NCBI RefSeq assembly: GCF_029784135.1
Contig: NC_073746.1
Coordinates: 231,434,024-231,498,023, forward strand
Length of the DNA: 64,000 nucleotides
Reading direction: 5' to 3'
From: Toxorhynchites rutilus septentrionalis
Lineage: Eukaryota; Arthropoda; Insecta; Diptera; Culicidae
In this document: positions 1 to 11,758 of the stretch, in pieces
Position numbering within the stretch: the first letter of the stretch is position 1
How the letters are laid out: the number at the start of each line of letters is the position of its first letter
Position numbers and translations under genes: made by a program
The notes under the pieces: generated by a model
What the model was told of the DNA's origin: nothing
Seen by the model: the letters and a program-made list of their open reading frames with translations, nothing else
Database searches by the model: none

Positions 1-7
1 GGTTGAG

Positions 8-215
8 CGGGGGTGTTAGAGTGGGCAACCCCTCGCTACTTGTCATACCTTGATATAGAATACTGTGACAGCACCACTTGTGTGCTTACCTTTGTATCAC
101 ATACCTTGATACTGTTTGTCATTCCAAATTATATATTCATCGAGAATAAACGTGTTTCCTTTCTTTGCTAATTCCCGCGTGTTAAATCTTTTTTCCAAGC
201 CCATCCGAAATACCG
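8..215 (+). mobile_element. Probable 3' LTR of a copia-like retrotransposon
   Basis: A G-run (9-13) resembling a polypurine tract is followed directly by TGTTAGAGTGGGCAACC. This is the same layout as the 3' LTR junction of the complete copia element at 37175 (GGGG then TGTTAAGAGTGTAACC). The segment contains AATAAA and ends near TCCGAAAT, matching the tail of the other LTR (TCCGAAAC). The flank from about 216 continues as an AB element also seen at 721-760. The exact 3' end is unclear because no terminal CA is obvious. The internal region lies outside the window. Confidence 0.35.
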
Positions 216-1307
216 TTTTTATTTTTAAATTCCCAGAGGAACTGGCAGATTATTTTCCAGAAATGATTAGATCTTTCCGGAACTTTCTCGATGCTGAATG
301 GCATCCTAACGGAAAGAGTTCTGCGCGTGTATGTGTCGATCCTTCGCCGTCCACCTCCTCCAGCACGCTAGGCAACGATGTTGTCTTGTCGATGTCCTCA
401 CGAAAAATGAATGCGTCTCACCACCAGAATATCGCTTAAGTATGCTTTTTGTGCGAGATTGAATCGAGAGAAGGTGTGGTTTACGATGGCAATTTGGAAG
501 GCAAACTAGAGGGGAATGAACTCTATGAGCTCGAAACTTTCGGCGACTGAGCAATAATCGAATTCGTGCGCATACAATATTGGATACGGAAATATCCTAC
601 TGATGGGGAAGAATAATCTTCAGAAGCTTTCCTGCTAATTACACTTGGTTGAAAAATTACAAAATCAAATGAATTTGATCGCTGTGTTACATGGTTAGAA
701 AACATTAAAATAAACTCTTTCACATGAATGTATTTTTAAATTCCCAGAGGAACTGGCAGATTATTTTCCAGAAATGATTAGATCTTTCCGGAACTTTCTC
801 GATGCTGAATGCCATCCAAACGAAAAGAATTCCGCGCGTGTATGTGTGTGTGTAGCGATGTCTTCCCGGGGAATCGTTTGTGGCATCACTCTCCTCCTGA
901 TGGATTCCCTTCTGGCCTAAGGTGCACAAACAGGCTCTGACACCGTTCATCCGCGCTTTCATGATAAACGAAGAGCTTCATCACAACAGCGACAACATGC
1001 TCCAATCGCTGTTCAATTATAACTGAGTGGGATTTCCGAGCGGCGCTCGCTTATATACCGATTGGTGATTTCAATAGTCTGTTTCGAGAACAATTTTAAG
1101 GCTATTGAAACAAGTTTTTGGATCAAAAAGTAACAAGTATATAACGCGTAGACATTTTATCTTTCGAATGAAGTGTTTATCATACCATTTCGTTCAGTTG
1201 TTTAGGAGCTATTAACGCTCAAAATCTCGGTCTCCGGCGTAACGCTTTCGGTTTCGAAACTTTGATTTTACACCCCGGTATAGAAATGAAAGACGTAGTC
1301 CTACGTC
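216..1307 (-). mobile_element. AB-family DNA element, partial (end A at right)
   Basis: The right terminus is the palindrome GACGTAGTCCTACGTC at 1292-1307, followed by AAAA. Reading leftward from it, the sequence matches the A-end regions at 4281, 13757, 16075, 38491 and 55077, including the TATA/Inr promoter motif. It carries the segment with GAGGACATCGACAAGACAAC found in other AB copies. End B is not present in the window. No intact gene is seen. Confidence 0.6.
1021..1057 (-). promoter_or_regulatory. TATA box plus initiator carried by AB element
   Basis: On the minus strand TATATAAG is followed about 31 nt downstream by TCAGTT, an arthropod initiator. The same pair recurs in six AB copies. 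What it transcribes is unknown. Confidence 0.45.
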
Positions 1308-1759
1308 AAAACAAAGCTGCAAATTATGCGCCAGTGACGGTACCACGATCAAAGCATTCCCTGAATAAATCATATCACATTAGCCGAGCCAGCTGGCGGA
1401 AGCATATGCATTGAGGTTACTATTTTCAACGACAACTGTTTACTTATTATACTGCTTCAAATACCTTCGACGAAATCAAATGTAACCATACCAACGTAAG
1501 TAATAACATAAACAAATCCAAACCTTTCGTCTTGCCATTCCTCATACGTATTTTTTAAATAGTGTAAGTTACGAGCCACCTGTCAACTCCACCATCTTGG
1601 ATGGTAGAGTTTCGAGCGACATAGCATGCGCTGCCATAACTATTTCTCAAATAGTGACGTCAGTCGTTGTGTTTTTCTTTGATTGCCCATCGCATCCATG
1701 TGAAAATGCTATATTCAGGAAGTAATTTATCAATTAAAAATGTACATTATTTAGAGTTC

Positions 1760-1802
<43 letters not shown>

Positions 1803-2319
1803 AATGTGATAGCGTGCAGTGAATATTTGTGAAATCACGTCAAAAAAGACGGATAAAAGTGATATTTCCATGTGCCATTTTCACTCCCCACGTTCATAGA
1901 AACAAACGAAGTTTCATTATTTTAACATTATGAAGTTGATGTTTCGAAGGCTCTCAGTGTCGGTGTGTATTTTGTGAGAAAATAATCGCCAATTATTTAA
2001 AATTTCACCGAAAATGTTACTGCTTTCGAAAACTAAGCATACGACTGCTCTCTGGACATTTTTACCACATAAATAATCGAAATAAGCCATGATACAATTG
2101 TCATCTGTTAAAAAATAAACAGTTGAATGATCTCATGAGAATTTTGGCACAAATTATCATGTAACCGTAAGTACTTTCAACATTATTTTGTTTCTTCCAT
2201 ATACAATCCATATTGAATGCAAATAATTACGACACGATATTTTGCTTGCCAATACAGATATACTTCGCCTACTGCTCCACCTCGATATGTACTCATTGGT
2301 ACCTTTCCTTCGTTTGATA
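1308..2319. other. Unassigned intergenic sequence
   Basis: No gene or recognised element was found between the AB element end and the CT element. AT-rich DNA holding one GA microsatellite. The last 160 bp, containing ACTCATTGGTACC, may be a decayed CT-family relative. Confidence 0.4.
1762..1800. repeat. (GA)n microsatellite
   Basis: A perfect GA dinucleotide run of about 39 bp in otherwise unassigned sequence. Confidence 0.95.
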
Positions 2320-3084
2320 CACTGGAGGAAAACATTAGTAAGCGCAGCTACCAAATCTTTAGTAGTCAAAACATTGGTAAAATGTACACATTTTTTGTAC
2401 ATGTTACAAAAACTTTGTTAAACTGATGTCAGATGCAATATACATCCCTACCAATGATTTGTACATTTTACTTCATAGGATAAGTAACCTTGAGTATTTT
2501 CATTCCTAGCAACTGTGTGTGTGCAATCGCCATTTGTCTAGTGGAAGCGAAACGATTCGGAGGTAAACATTTTGCTTTTGTTATGATTCATTGTAACTAA
2601 ATATTTTCCTTTTTTCAGCTTTTGTTTATAGAAAACAATAGCAAGGGTTCACGCAGTCGTAAAAACTGCACTAGCTGATGAACAGTATGCGACGGCGGAA
2701 GTTCCACGATCTTAAACACATCGTCACAACAACAATGATTCTACAGCAGTACTTGACGACGATACCCAGCGAAAACTATCACAATCATTACCACCGACAG
2801 CAGCTCATAACTTCGGACGGAGGGAAAGCGATATATGTGTCACATCTGCGATATAATTTCCTTCGCAAATCACGACTTCACGTCCGGTCGCTCAACAAAA
2901 ACAAAAAGACGGGTGGGTAATGTCGGGGACATAACCGGAGTGACGTAGGACTATACAAAGGGGACAGCTTTTGTTAAATATATATTTTAAATATATTGTT
3001 TTATTTTCTTCTCCTACGTGAATACCTACCTATCTACCTAAAAAATGGACTAGTTTACTGTTTACTCTTTATGAATATGTTGAT

Positions 3085-3100
3085 GGTTCTGAAAAGAACC
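3085..3100 (-). terminator. Histone mRNA 3' stem-loop
   Basis: Minus strand GGTTCTTTTCAGAACC: a 6-bp perfect stem with a TTTC loop, preceded by CCAAA. This is the canonical replication-dependent histone 3' signal, at the expected place behind the H2A pseudogene. Confidence 0.85.
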
Positions 3101-3565
3101 TTTGGTGTTGTGTTTTTGTTATCACTCGATATTCCCATCTTGTTCGGTTAAACCTTCCTGTTTAGCTATTGCATTTGCCACTCGCCACAGCTTTCACAGT
3201 TGGAAAATTTCTTCCCATCCAGTTTGTGACATATTGTTCAGTAAATTACATTTAATGCGACGTGCCGGAGAAGCACTTTGCCACTCACTGGAACTAATTG
3301 TTGCCTTGATGAGCGCCGAACCGAAGCTGCTCTGTTCTTGATGCGGGTTTTCTGATTGTCGTGAACAGCTTTGCAAGCCAACTCGAGCACTCCGACGGCC
3401 GAATTTCTATAATCCCTGTTAGGTATACTGGTGCTCCGGCACCAATCCGTTCGGCCTAGTTACCCTTGCGGAGCAATCAGTGAATGCGACCAACAGCGAA
3501 CTGGAGACCTGCACGGTTCGAGTGACACTTTGCCTTTCCCTTAACTTGTCCTCCTTTGTTACGTC
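3085..3565 (-). pseudogene. Histone H2A pseudogene with 3' stem-loop (nest 1, copy a)
   Basis: The minus-strand translation in one frame at 3420-3562 reads through the H2A N-terminal tail and the start of the histone fold ([24 protein letters not shown], then RKGN and AERIGAGAPVYL). Two in-frame stops replace arginine/tyrosine positions. A second block at about 3340-3395 matches the later helix (VLELACKAVHDNQKTRI). The 3' side has a perfect replication-dependent histone stem-loop, GGTTCTTTTCAGAACC, at 3085-3100. Stops and indels make it non-coding. It belongs to the mobile host element 2908-7379 and recurs at 14492-14968, so it was captured before amplification. H2A rather than H2A.Z is favoured by the [19 protein letters not shown] tail, but this is not certain. 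Confidence 0.8.
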
Positions 3566-3753
3566 CACGATGCCGATGCCGTACAACCACACGGGTTTAC
3601 GGTTTGAAAGAAAATAAGATATTTTTTTGGGGTCCGCGTGTTTTATACTCTAGCGGTACACACTCACAGGATAGAGACAAATCGGCAGACTCAGCCAGAG
3701 GGACGAGTCCAACGAGACGAACGAATAAGCGTTAAAAGGGAGCGAAAAACATT

Positions 3754-4118
3754 TCGAACGCCCTCCATGCCGCCTTGTTCTGGATTTGCCACCAAAGCAG
3801 TTTGTATAAAGAACAAACTTTGTTCTTCTGCTACCTGCTGCCGTTTTGCGATTGCGTTTGCCATTCGCCACTCGCTGCAACTGCCTGTTGTTGTCTTGAT
3901 GTCCACCGAACTGAATGTGTTTTGTTCTGAATGCGGTTTTTCTTATCGTCGCGAGCAGCTTTACCAGCCAACTCGATCACTTCGAAACTATATAACGCCG
4001 GCTAGATGGACTGGTGCACTGGTACTAACGCGCTCGGCCTAGCTACCCTTGCGGGGAGCTCCAGATCAATACGGTTCGAGCGGGATTTTGCCTTTCCCTT
4101 CACTTTTCCTCCTTTACC
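3754..4118 (-). pseudogene. Histone H2A pseudogene (nest 1, copy b)
   Basis: The minus strand from 4118 encodes GKGGKVKGKAKSRSNR, the H2A N-terminal tail. This is followed by a decayed segment and then ELAGKAARDDKKNRI near 3940-3990. Frame shifts and a stop separate the blocks. The C-terminal part (NIQAVLLPKK region) is recognisable only as degraded DNA around 3754-3850. A better preserved relative with a start codon is at 15236-15694. The 3' stem-loop is not found in this copy. Confidence 0.7.
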
Positions 4119-4530
4119 ATGTTTTTTGTTGGTTTGTTGATGTGTTGTGATGCGAACCAATGTGGTGTACGGTTTGAATGAGAATGATCGTTACGGCAGC
4201 GGAGCGGGGATTTTTAAGCTGACTGGCTGGCTCGAGAATTACGCATGTGTGAGACTGCGACCAATGTTTCGTTCATTTTTGACGTAGGACTACGTCTTTC
4301 ATTTCTATACCGGGGTGTAAAATCAAAGTTTCGAAAACAAAAGCGTTACGCCGGAGACCGAGATTTTGAGCGTTAATAGCTCCTAAACAACTGAACGAAA
4401 TGGTATGATAAACACTTCATTCGAAAGATAAAATGTCTACGCGTTATATACTTGTTACTTTTTGATCCAAAAACTTGTTTCAATAGTCTTAAAATTACTT
4501 TCAAAACAGGCTATTGAAATCACCAATCGG

Positions 4531-4566
4531 TATATAAGCGAGCGGCGCTCGGAAATCCACTCAGTT
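4531..4566 (+). promoter_or_regulatory. TATA box plus initiator carried by AB element
   Basis: TATATAAG at 4531-4538 and TCAGTT at 4561-4566 place the initiator A 32 nt from the TATA start, which is standard insect core-promoter spacing. The downstream sequence has no convincing product. Confidence 0.5.
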
Positions 4567-4757
4567 CTAATTGAACAGCGATTGGAGCATGTTGTCGCTG
4601 TTGCGGTGAAGCTCTTTATTTATCATGAAAGCGCGGATGAACGGTGTCACCAAGAGCCTGTTTGTGCACTCTAGGCCAGAAGGGAATCTATCAGGAGGAG
4701 AGTGATGCCACAAACGGTTCCCTGGGAAGACATCGCTACACACACATACACGCGCGG

Positions 4758-6780
4758 CTATTAACAGGTGGTTATCGAGTTGGCATTAACCACTGGTGGG
4801 CTTCCAGTATCGAGGAAAATGTGGAAATATCTAATCGTTACTGAAAATAATCTGCCAGTTCCTCTGGGAATTTTCAAAATATATTCATGTGAAAGAGTTT
4901 AATTGAATGTTTTCTATCCATGTAACACTGTGACCAAATATGTTTCAATCAAGAGCTATTAACAGGTGGTTATCGAGTTGGCATTAACCACTGGTGGGCT
5001 TCCAGTATCGAGGAAAATGTGGAAATATCAAATCGTTACTGAAAATAATCTGCCAGTTCCTTTGGGAATTTTCAAAATATATTCATGTGAAAAAGTTTAA
5101 TTGAATGTTTTCTATCCATGTTACACTGTGACCAAATATGTTTCAATCAAGTGCTATTAACAGGTGGTTATCGAGTTGGCATTAACCAATGGTGGGCTTC
5201 CAGTATCGAGGAAAATGTGGAAATATCTAATCGTTACTGAAAATAATCTACCAGTTCCTTTGGGAATTTTCAAAATATATTCATGTGAAAGAGTTTAATT
5301 GAATGTTTTCTGTCCATGTAACACTGTGACCAAATACATTTGGTTTTGTGGTTTTTCAATCAATCGCAATTAACAGGATAGCTTCAGAAGATTATTCTTC
5401 CCCATCAGTAGGATATTTCCGTATCCAATATTGTATGCGCCCGCAATCGATTATTGCTCAGTCGCCGAAAGTTCCGAGCTCAGAGAGTTCATTCCCCTCT
5501 AGTTTGCCTTCCAAATTGCCATCGTAAACCACACCTTCTCTCGATTCAATCACACACAAAAAGCATACTTAAGCGATATTCTGGTGGTGAGACACATTCA
5601 TTTTTCGTGAGGACATCGACAAGACAACATCGTTGCCTAACGTGCTGGAGGAGGTGGACGGCGAAGGATCGACACATACACGCGCAGAACTCTTTCCGTT
5701 AGGATGCCATTCAGCATCGAGAAAGTTCCGGAAAGATCTAATCATTGCTGGAAAATAATCTGCCAGTTCCTCTGGGAATTTTCAAAATATATTCATGTGA
5801 AAGAGTTTAATTGAATGTTTTCTATCCATGTAACACTGTGACCAATTACATTTGGTTTTGTGGTTTTTCAATCAATCGCAATTAACAGGATAGCTCCAGA
5901 AGATTATTCTTCCCCATCAGTAGGATATTTCCGTATCCAATATTGTATGCGCCCGCAATCGATTATTGCTCAGTCGCCGAAAGTTCCGAGCTCAGAGAGT
6001 TCATTCCCCTCTAGTTTGCCTTCCAAATTGCCATTGTAAACCACACCTTCTCTCGATTCAATCACACACAAAAAGCATACTTAAGCGATATTCTGGTGGT
6101 GAGACACATTCATTTTTCGTGAGGACATCGACAAGACAACATCGTTGCCTAACGTGCTGGAGGAGGTGGACGGCGAAGGATCGACACATACACGCGCAGA
6201 ACTCTTTCCGTTAGGATGCCATTCAGCATCGAGAAAGTTCCGGAAAGATCTAATCATTGCTGGAAAATAATCTGCCAGTTCCTTTGGGAATTTTCAAAAT
6301 ATATTCATGTGAAAGAGTTTAATTGAATGTTTTCTATCCATGTTACACTGTGACCAAATATGTTTCAATCAAGTGCTATTAACAGGTGGTTATCGAGTTG
6401 GCATTAACCACTGGTGGGCTTCCAGTATCGAGGAAAATGTGGAAATAACTAATCGTTACTGAAAATAATCTGCCAGTTCCTCTGGGAATTTTCAAAATAT
6501 ATTCATGTGAAAGAGTTTAATTGAATGTTTTCTATCCATGTAACACTGTGACCAAATATATTTCAATCAAGTGCTATTAACAGGTGGTTATCGAGTTGGC
6601 ATTAACCACTGGTGGGCTTCCAGTATCGAGGAAAATGTGGAAATATCTAATCGTTACTGAAAATAATCTGCCAGTTCCTTTGGGAATTTTCAAAATATAT
6701 TCATGTGAAAGAGTTTAATTGAATGTTTTCTATCCATGTAACACTGTGACCAAATACATTTGGTTTTGTGGTTTTTCAAT
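4758..6780. repeat. Tandem array of 198-bp units with interspersed ~512-bp units
   Basis: CTATTAACAGGTGGTTATCG starts at 4758, 4956 and 5154 (exact 198-bp steps) and recurs near 6376 and 6574. Between them two copies of a longer unit (about 5340-5850 and 5852-6360) contain the TTCATTCCCCTCTAGTTTGCC segment. All units share CTGCCAGTTCCT(C/T)TGGGAATTTTC and TTTAATTGAATGTTTTCT. The same array is at 55554-57640. Confidence 0.85.
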
Positions 6781-7379
6781 CAATCGCAATCAACAGGATA
6801 GCTTCTGAAGATTATTCTTTTCCATCAGTAGGATATTTCCGTATCCAATATTGGATGCATAAAACCTTGTGCCTCCAACGTAACGCTCTCGTTTTCGAAG
6901 TTCTCCAAATATTCATTCATTCAGAATGAATTCAGATTCAACTTCATACAAATGATCTCTAAATCAACGATAGTCCTACGTCACCCTTGCGGTTATACCA
7001 TAGATATAACCCACTTCCTGTTTTTTCTTTTTCCTTTCCAATCGTGCTTCATTCTATTTCGCTGCTGCTCTGGTTGCCCGTTTTGGTCGGTACGATTTGA
7101 GGAGCACAAAATGGACCAATCAAAAATGGGCACATAGTGCATTTTGACAATGCTTGATATTTCACAATTATTCAATTATTTATCTAAAGAAAAATGAAAT
7201 GTTATTCGTTATGATAGATGCGTAGATATATTTCCCACCAATTGATGCAAAAACCTTTGCGTTCTATTGAGAAATGCTCGAGTTATAAGCGTTCCAAATC
7301 TTGCATTTTTTCCTACTTGTTCAGTGCCTAGATTTCCATTTCACCCCCTATATCTTCCGGTTGGACGTAGTCCTACGTC

Positions 7380-7835
7380 AAAAACCGTGTCCAAAGATAA
7401 TGAGGAGAGTCAGTTTGTGTGAAAAATTTGCTCCAAGGCGCTTCATTGCTGCATCGGTACATGCTGCCTTCGCTCGGATACGGAGCGCCACATCAAGTAG
7501 TAACATTCCTAATTCTGGTCGAAGCGCGGAGGACATCATTGGATGCGCAACTGGATAATTCGACCGAGATGGAGGCGTCGGCAATCAGCCAATCCGCCAA
7601 GGGAAATAGACAGAAAGATCCGTCAGCGAAGGCGATCGATAGTGGCAAGAATGAAAAAGATTTGGCGCTGGTTTCGAAACCGGTTGACAGTGCTACGAAC
7701 GTGGCTATTTTAGGTCAATTTCGACTTTCCTGTGTAGTTAGATGTGTGAAAGATGTTTGGAATATTATTAATAACAAAGTTTTCTTACGGCAGATTCGAT
7801 GTTCCGCTGTCAGTTTCGATTGGAATTTCCAGTGA
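7380..7835 (+). other. Coding-like cargo of CT element copy 1
   Basis: The interior of the CT element resumes here after the AB insertion. A 138-codon open frame (7419-7835) has a charged segment ending in NEKDLALVSKPVD, followed by a frame rich in C and R that looks non-coding. Upstream of the insertion (2700-2840) a different frame reads DSTAVLDDDTQRKLSQSLPP. The two parts may be exons of one cargo gene now broken by shifts. No family is recognised. Confidence 0.2.
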
Positions 7836-7953
7836 AAATAGGTAAATGCTTAACTATTTTTAAAATGTTTGCTACTTTGTTACGCAATTCGTTCTATTTT
7901 GTAGAAGTATCGCTATTCTGTGTGGTTGTCATATTTGACAACGTATTCGCATA

Positions 7954-8130
7954 AAATCCCCCGCAGATTGCATACTTTTATCTGCAGAAAATTTGATCGA
8001 GCTGGACTGTTAGTGCAAAAACCGACCCAACTGAATCGGTATAATGTGCGCATATGCATATCTCTCCATACATTAAGTTGGCCGATCAAACTATCGGCCG
8101 TAAAACAATCTGCAGTCTGCGGGGGCTCTA
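7954..8130. mobile_element. Short MITE with CCCCCGCAGA ends
   Basis: The left CCCCCGCAGATTGCAT and right ATCTGCAGTCTGCGGGGG form imperfect inverted ends of a 175-bp element with an internal palindromic core (ACTGAATCGGTATAATGTGCGCAT). Relatives lie at 32478-32923 and 50983-51631, and decayed ones near 10729, 17270 and 47720. Confidence 0.55.
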
Positions 8131-9027
8131 TGAGACACCCGTAACCAACAAGGAAAACGAAGAGCGTGTGACATGCATTATCGAGGATTACTGTTTTGAT
8201 GTCCCATCCGAGTACGTACGACGTGGTGCCGATATGAGGAAACAGGGAAGGGAAAGGAAAACCTACAGGAAAAGTTTTTTCAATAATTTTATAAAATTAA
8301 GAATAGAATAAGAATATTAATAAGAATAAAAATATTCACAATACAAAATAATTATTTGAAAAAGATCGTCATTATCCAACCAATGGAGGGCCAACAAATC
8401 AGCCATTACTAAGTTCGAAATTGAGCCAACATTAGACCTACACTGTAGTTTTGTTTGACATTTATGCCTACCAATTTTTATTCGTAGGATGTACCAATGA
8501 TTAGTAGGGTAGAAAATGACTAACGAATTGGTAATATTTACCAAAAACAGGAAGTGGGTTATATCTATGGTATAACCGCAAGGGTGACGTAGGACTATCG
8601 TTGATTTAGAGATCATTTGTTTGAAGTTGAATCTAAATCCGTCCTGAATGAATGAATAAATAAATATTTGGGTGACTTCAAAAACGAGAGTGTTACGTTG
8701 GAGCATCAAGGTTTTATGCATCCAATATTGGATACAAAAAACCTTGTTCTGAAGAATAATCTTCAGAAGCTTTCCTGCTAACTGCACTTGATTGACAAAT
8801 CGCAAAACCAAATGTATGTGGTCGCAGTATTATATGGATAGAAAACATTAAAATAAACTCGCTTGAATGTAATTTTCAATTCCAAGGGGAACTGGCAGAT
8901 TATTTTTCAGCAACTATCATTTCTTTCCAGGTTTCCTCTCGATAACCAGCAAACGAAAAGAGTTGCGCACGTGTAAGTGTGTGTGTGTGTGGCGGCTGCT
9001 TCTATGTCTTCCCGAGGAACCGTATTT

Positions 9028-9067
9028 CGATGCTGATACTCTCTTGGTCACGAGAGTATCAGCATCG
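9028..9067. repeat. Perfect 16-bp inverted repeat
   Basis: CGATGCTGATACTCTC (9028-9043) is the exact reverse complement of 9052-9067, with an 8-bp spacer. It is also present at 18942-18981. The copy near 49382 keeps only one arm. Confidence 0.9.
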
Positions 9068-9197
9068 GCTTTTCTGCGCTCCCTCACAGTTAAAACAAAC
9101 TGATTGCATTTCAGGTCAGGTCAGGCCAGGTAATGAATTCCACGATCCCTCGCCGTTCAGCTCGTTCAGTATTGATGTTATCTTGTCGATGTCCTCA

Positions 9198-9355
9198 GGC
9201 GTCGTGCACAAATTACGTAACGCTAAAAATCCGAATTCTGAACCACCTCTCCCCCCCCCCTTTCGTAACGCAATTTCCTATCTCTAATAAACAGAAAGTA
9301 ACGCAACATCTACCCCCTCCCCCCTTATCGCGTTACGTAATTTGTGCACGACGCC
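9198..9355. mobile_element. 158-bp MITE with GGCGTCGTGCACAAATTACG ends
   Basis: The terminal inverted repeats are about 25 bp and match exactly at the ends (GGCGTCGTGCAC... and ...GTGCACGACGCC). The insertion is flanked by TCA on both sides. The empty site GTCCTCACGAAAAATGA is present at about 390-410, confirming a 3-bp target duplication. The interior is poly-C/poly-G rich. Confidence 0.85.
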
Positions 9356-9889
9356 TCACGAAAAATGAATCGGTTTCACCACCACAATATCATTTCAGTA
9401 TGCTTTTCGTGCGTGATTGAATCGAGAGAAGGTGTGGTTTACGATGGCAATTTGGAAGGCAAACTAGAGGAGAATGAACTCTCTGAGTATGAAAATTTCG
9501 GCGACTGAGCAATAATCGATTGAAAATTATATAATTTTCGCGATACGAAACATTTTCCGTTTTTCATGTTATGCATCCAATATTGGATACGAAAATATCC
9601 TACTGATGGGAAAGAATAATCTTCAGAAGCTTTCCAGCTAATTACACTTGATTGAAAAATTACAAAATCAAATGTATTTGGTCGCTGTGTTCGCCATATA
9701 ATTAGAAAACATTAAAATAAACTCTTTCGCATGGATGTATTCTTCAATTCCCAGGGAACTGGCAGATTATTTTTCAGCAACGCTAAGATCTTTCTGGAAT
9801 TTTCTCGATGCTGTATGGCATCCACACGAAAATTCTCGTTTCAGTTTGACCTGTAAAAACTTTTCTAAACTCTAATCCATCAAATTTGG

Positions 9890-10303
9890 AGCCCTGAAAA
9901 GGGCCGTTGATTATATGCTAAGCTAATATAGCACCCTCTCCTTGGATTCGATGGGCCAGCTGAATGTCCTTGGGCATGATGTGACGCGTTTTGCGTGGAT
10001 AGCACACAAATTGGTATCTTCGAATAAGCCTCCTGCAGCGTCATAACCGCGGAACTTTGGAAGCGCAAGTCGGTTTTGAAGTCTTGAGCAATTCCACGAT
10101 CCAAAAGCTGCAAAGGTAGCTTGCGGATCAGCAATTCGGTCGACTTCCGATAGCGATGAATTTCACGCAAAATTCCCGGTCGATAGCGATGTGGCTTCTT
10201 CACCTATCCTGCGGCTGGTGCGCTTATCCGAGCTGCTTTCGTGCGCCTTACCACTGAAAGACTAACTAGCTATCTGCTTGGTCCCAAACAAACGAGTCGT
10301 CAT
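9890..10303 (-). pseudogene. Histone H3 pseudogene in AB element (copy 1)
   Basis: Minus-strand reading from an ATG at 10301-10303 gives the H3 tail in pieces (ACCAAGCAGA, GGTAAGG). It then gives a long in-frame block with [21 protein letters not shown] and [16 protein letters not shown], the H3 core. Residues VA after RPGT and SEAYLV after LQEA are deleted, shifting the remaining [17 protein letters not shown] and MPKDIQLA blocks into other frames. The histone 3' stem-loop is at 9890-9905 (minus GGCCCTTTTCAGGGCT). Premature stops and frame shifts exclude a functional H3. The captured unit spans start codon to stem-loop. Confidence 0.85.
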
Positions 10304-10444
10304 GGTGCGAGAGTAGAGTAAGAATTGAACGAAAGCAAAGGAAGCGTCATTTTATAAACCATAAAAGTATAGAATCTAAACCCCACCCTTATTATATTCG
10401 TTGCTTACCCTGAGAGAGAAACGAATAACATCGAAGTAAGTATA

Positions 10445-10669
10445 CAGTAATGTATTTGAATCCGGACACTTTGCGTTACATTTAATACCATACCGCAGCC
10501 ACAACATTTTCTGCATGTTGAATTAATGCGATTGATTAGTAACTATCAAGAAACTATCAGTAACTATATTAGCAACTATTAATCGCATAAATTCAACATG
10601 AAAAAAATGTTATGGCTGTGGTATGATATTGAATGTAATGCAAAGTGTCCGGATTCAAAAGCATTACTG
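10445..10669. mobile_element. 225-bp palindromic TA MITE (CAGTAATG ends)
   Basis: CAGTAATGTATTTGAATCCG at the left and its near-complement at the right give about 100-bp inverted arms, so the element is almost a full palindrome. It is flanked by TA (10443-10444, 10670-10671), as in Tc1/mariner-type MITEs. It is also at 17338-17562 and 47792-48016, always inside AB elements. Confidence 0.85.
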
Positions 10670-11343
10670 TAAAAAAGAGTTAACTCGACTGAAATTTTTT
10701 CGGTTCGGCCTGCAAAAACGAAATTAAGAGCCCCCGCCGACTGCAGACTGACTTGTCGACCGATAGTTCGGTCGGCTTCTTAATCAGTACGGAGAAAAAA
10801 AGTCTGTAGTGTACAGCATAATGCATAGACGTAAGTATGAGCTTCCCCATCTCACATTCCAATAAGATTAATGGGTTTTCAAGTGGACGCGCTACATACG
10901 GATACGAATGATTTCAATAACCTGTTTTCGAAGCTATCATTAAGCTATTGAAACAATTTTTCGACTCAATAAATAGCAAACATATAACTCTTGGACATTT
11001 TATCTTTTGTATGAAATGATTATCATACTGTTCCGTTGATCCGAGGCAGAATGAATCACGCTTAAAGAAGGAATGGATTTTTTCTTGGAATTTAGTCAGC
11101 AGAAATAATGCCCTTTCCCAACAATTAAAAACGACAAACGGTAAACATTTTCATCAAAGTGATTTCTTCGATATGGGGATATATTTACTACAACATGTCA
11201 TATATTTCATATTCTTCATTATCAAATCCATATCCATGGCACCTACCGGTAACGAATTATTATCGAAACCACGATTTTCGCTAAATAATCCTTTCAGTTC
11301 GGCCTGTAAAAAACTTTTCTGTACTCTAATCCATCAAATTTGG

Positions 11344-11758
11344 AGCCCTGAAAAGGGCCGTTGATTATATGCTAAGCTAATATAGCACGCTCTCCTTGGA
11401 TACGATGGGCCAGCTGGATGTCCTTGGGCATGATGTGGCGTGTTTTGCATGGATAGCACACAAATTGATATCTTCGAATAAGCCTCCTGCAGCGTCATAA
11501 CCGCGGAACTTTGGAAGCGCAAGTCGGTTTTGAAGTCCTGAGCAATTCCACGAACCAAATGCTGCAAAGGTAGCTTGCGGATCAGCAATTCGGTCGACTT
11601 CTGATAGCGACGAATTTCATGCGAAGTTCCCGGTCGATAGCGATGTGGCTTCTTCACGCTTCCTGCGGCTGATGCGCTTATCCGAGCTGCTTTCGTGGTG
11701 CCTTGCCACCGAAAGACTAACGAGCTGTCTGCTTAGTCCCGATGAAACGAGTCCTCAC
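11344..11758 (-). pseudogene. Histone H3 pseudogene in AB element (copy 2)
   Basis: Same structure as the copy at 9890: a GTG at the start-codon position (11756-11758), recognisable tail fragments including GGCAAGGCACCACGAAAGCA (GKAPRKQ), the core block [10 protein letters not shown] to LQEA, and the histone stem-loop at 11344-11359. The VA and SEAYLV deletions are shared with all other copies, so these lesions predate amplification. It lies head to head with the copy at 11971. Confidence 0.85.

Larger units (their letters stand above)
4281..7020. mobile_element. AB-family element with tandem arrays, inserted in H2A host
   Basis: The left end A GACGTAGGACTACGTC at 4281 follows T5. The right end B finishes at CACTTCCTG (7020) and precedes T6. 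The host sequence resumes as TTCTTTTTCC at 7021. Another AB element is inserted at the same host position in copy 2 (16075-19457). Internal content: a TATA/Inr motif, then 198-bp and about 512-bp tandem repeats. No histone gene is recognised here. Confidence 0.65.
2908..7379. mobile_element. AB-type element carrying two H2A pseudogenes, copy 1
   Basis: The left end B is GACGGGTGGG followed by an inverted repeat (GGTAATGTC/GACATAACC) and GTGACGTAGGACTA. The right end A is GACGTAGTCCTACGTC at 7364-7379. It is flanked by A5 on both sides. It holds two minus-strand histone H2A pseudogenes and is itself interrupted at 4281-7020 by another AB element. A second copy with the same layout is at 14315-19815. 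Confidence 0.65.
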
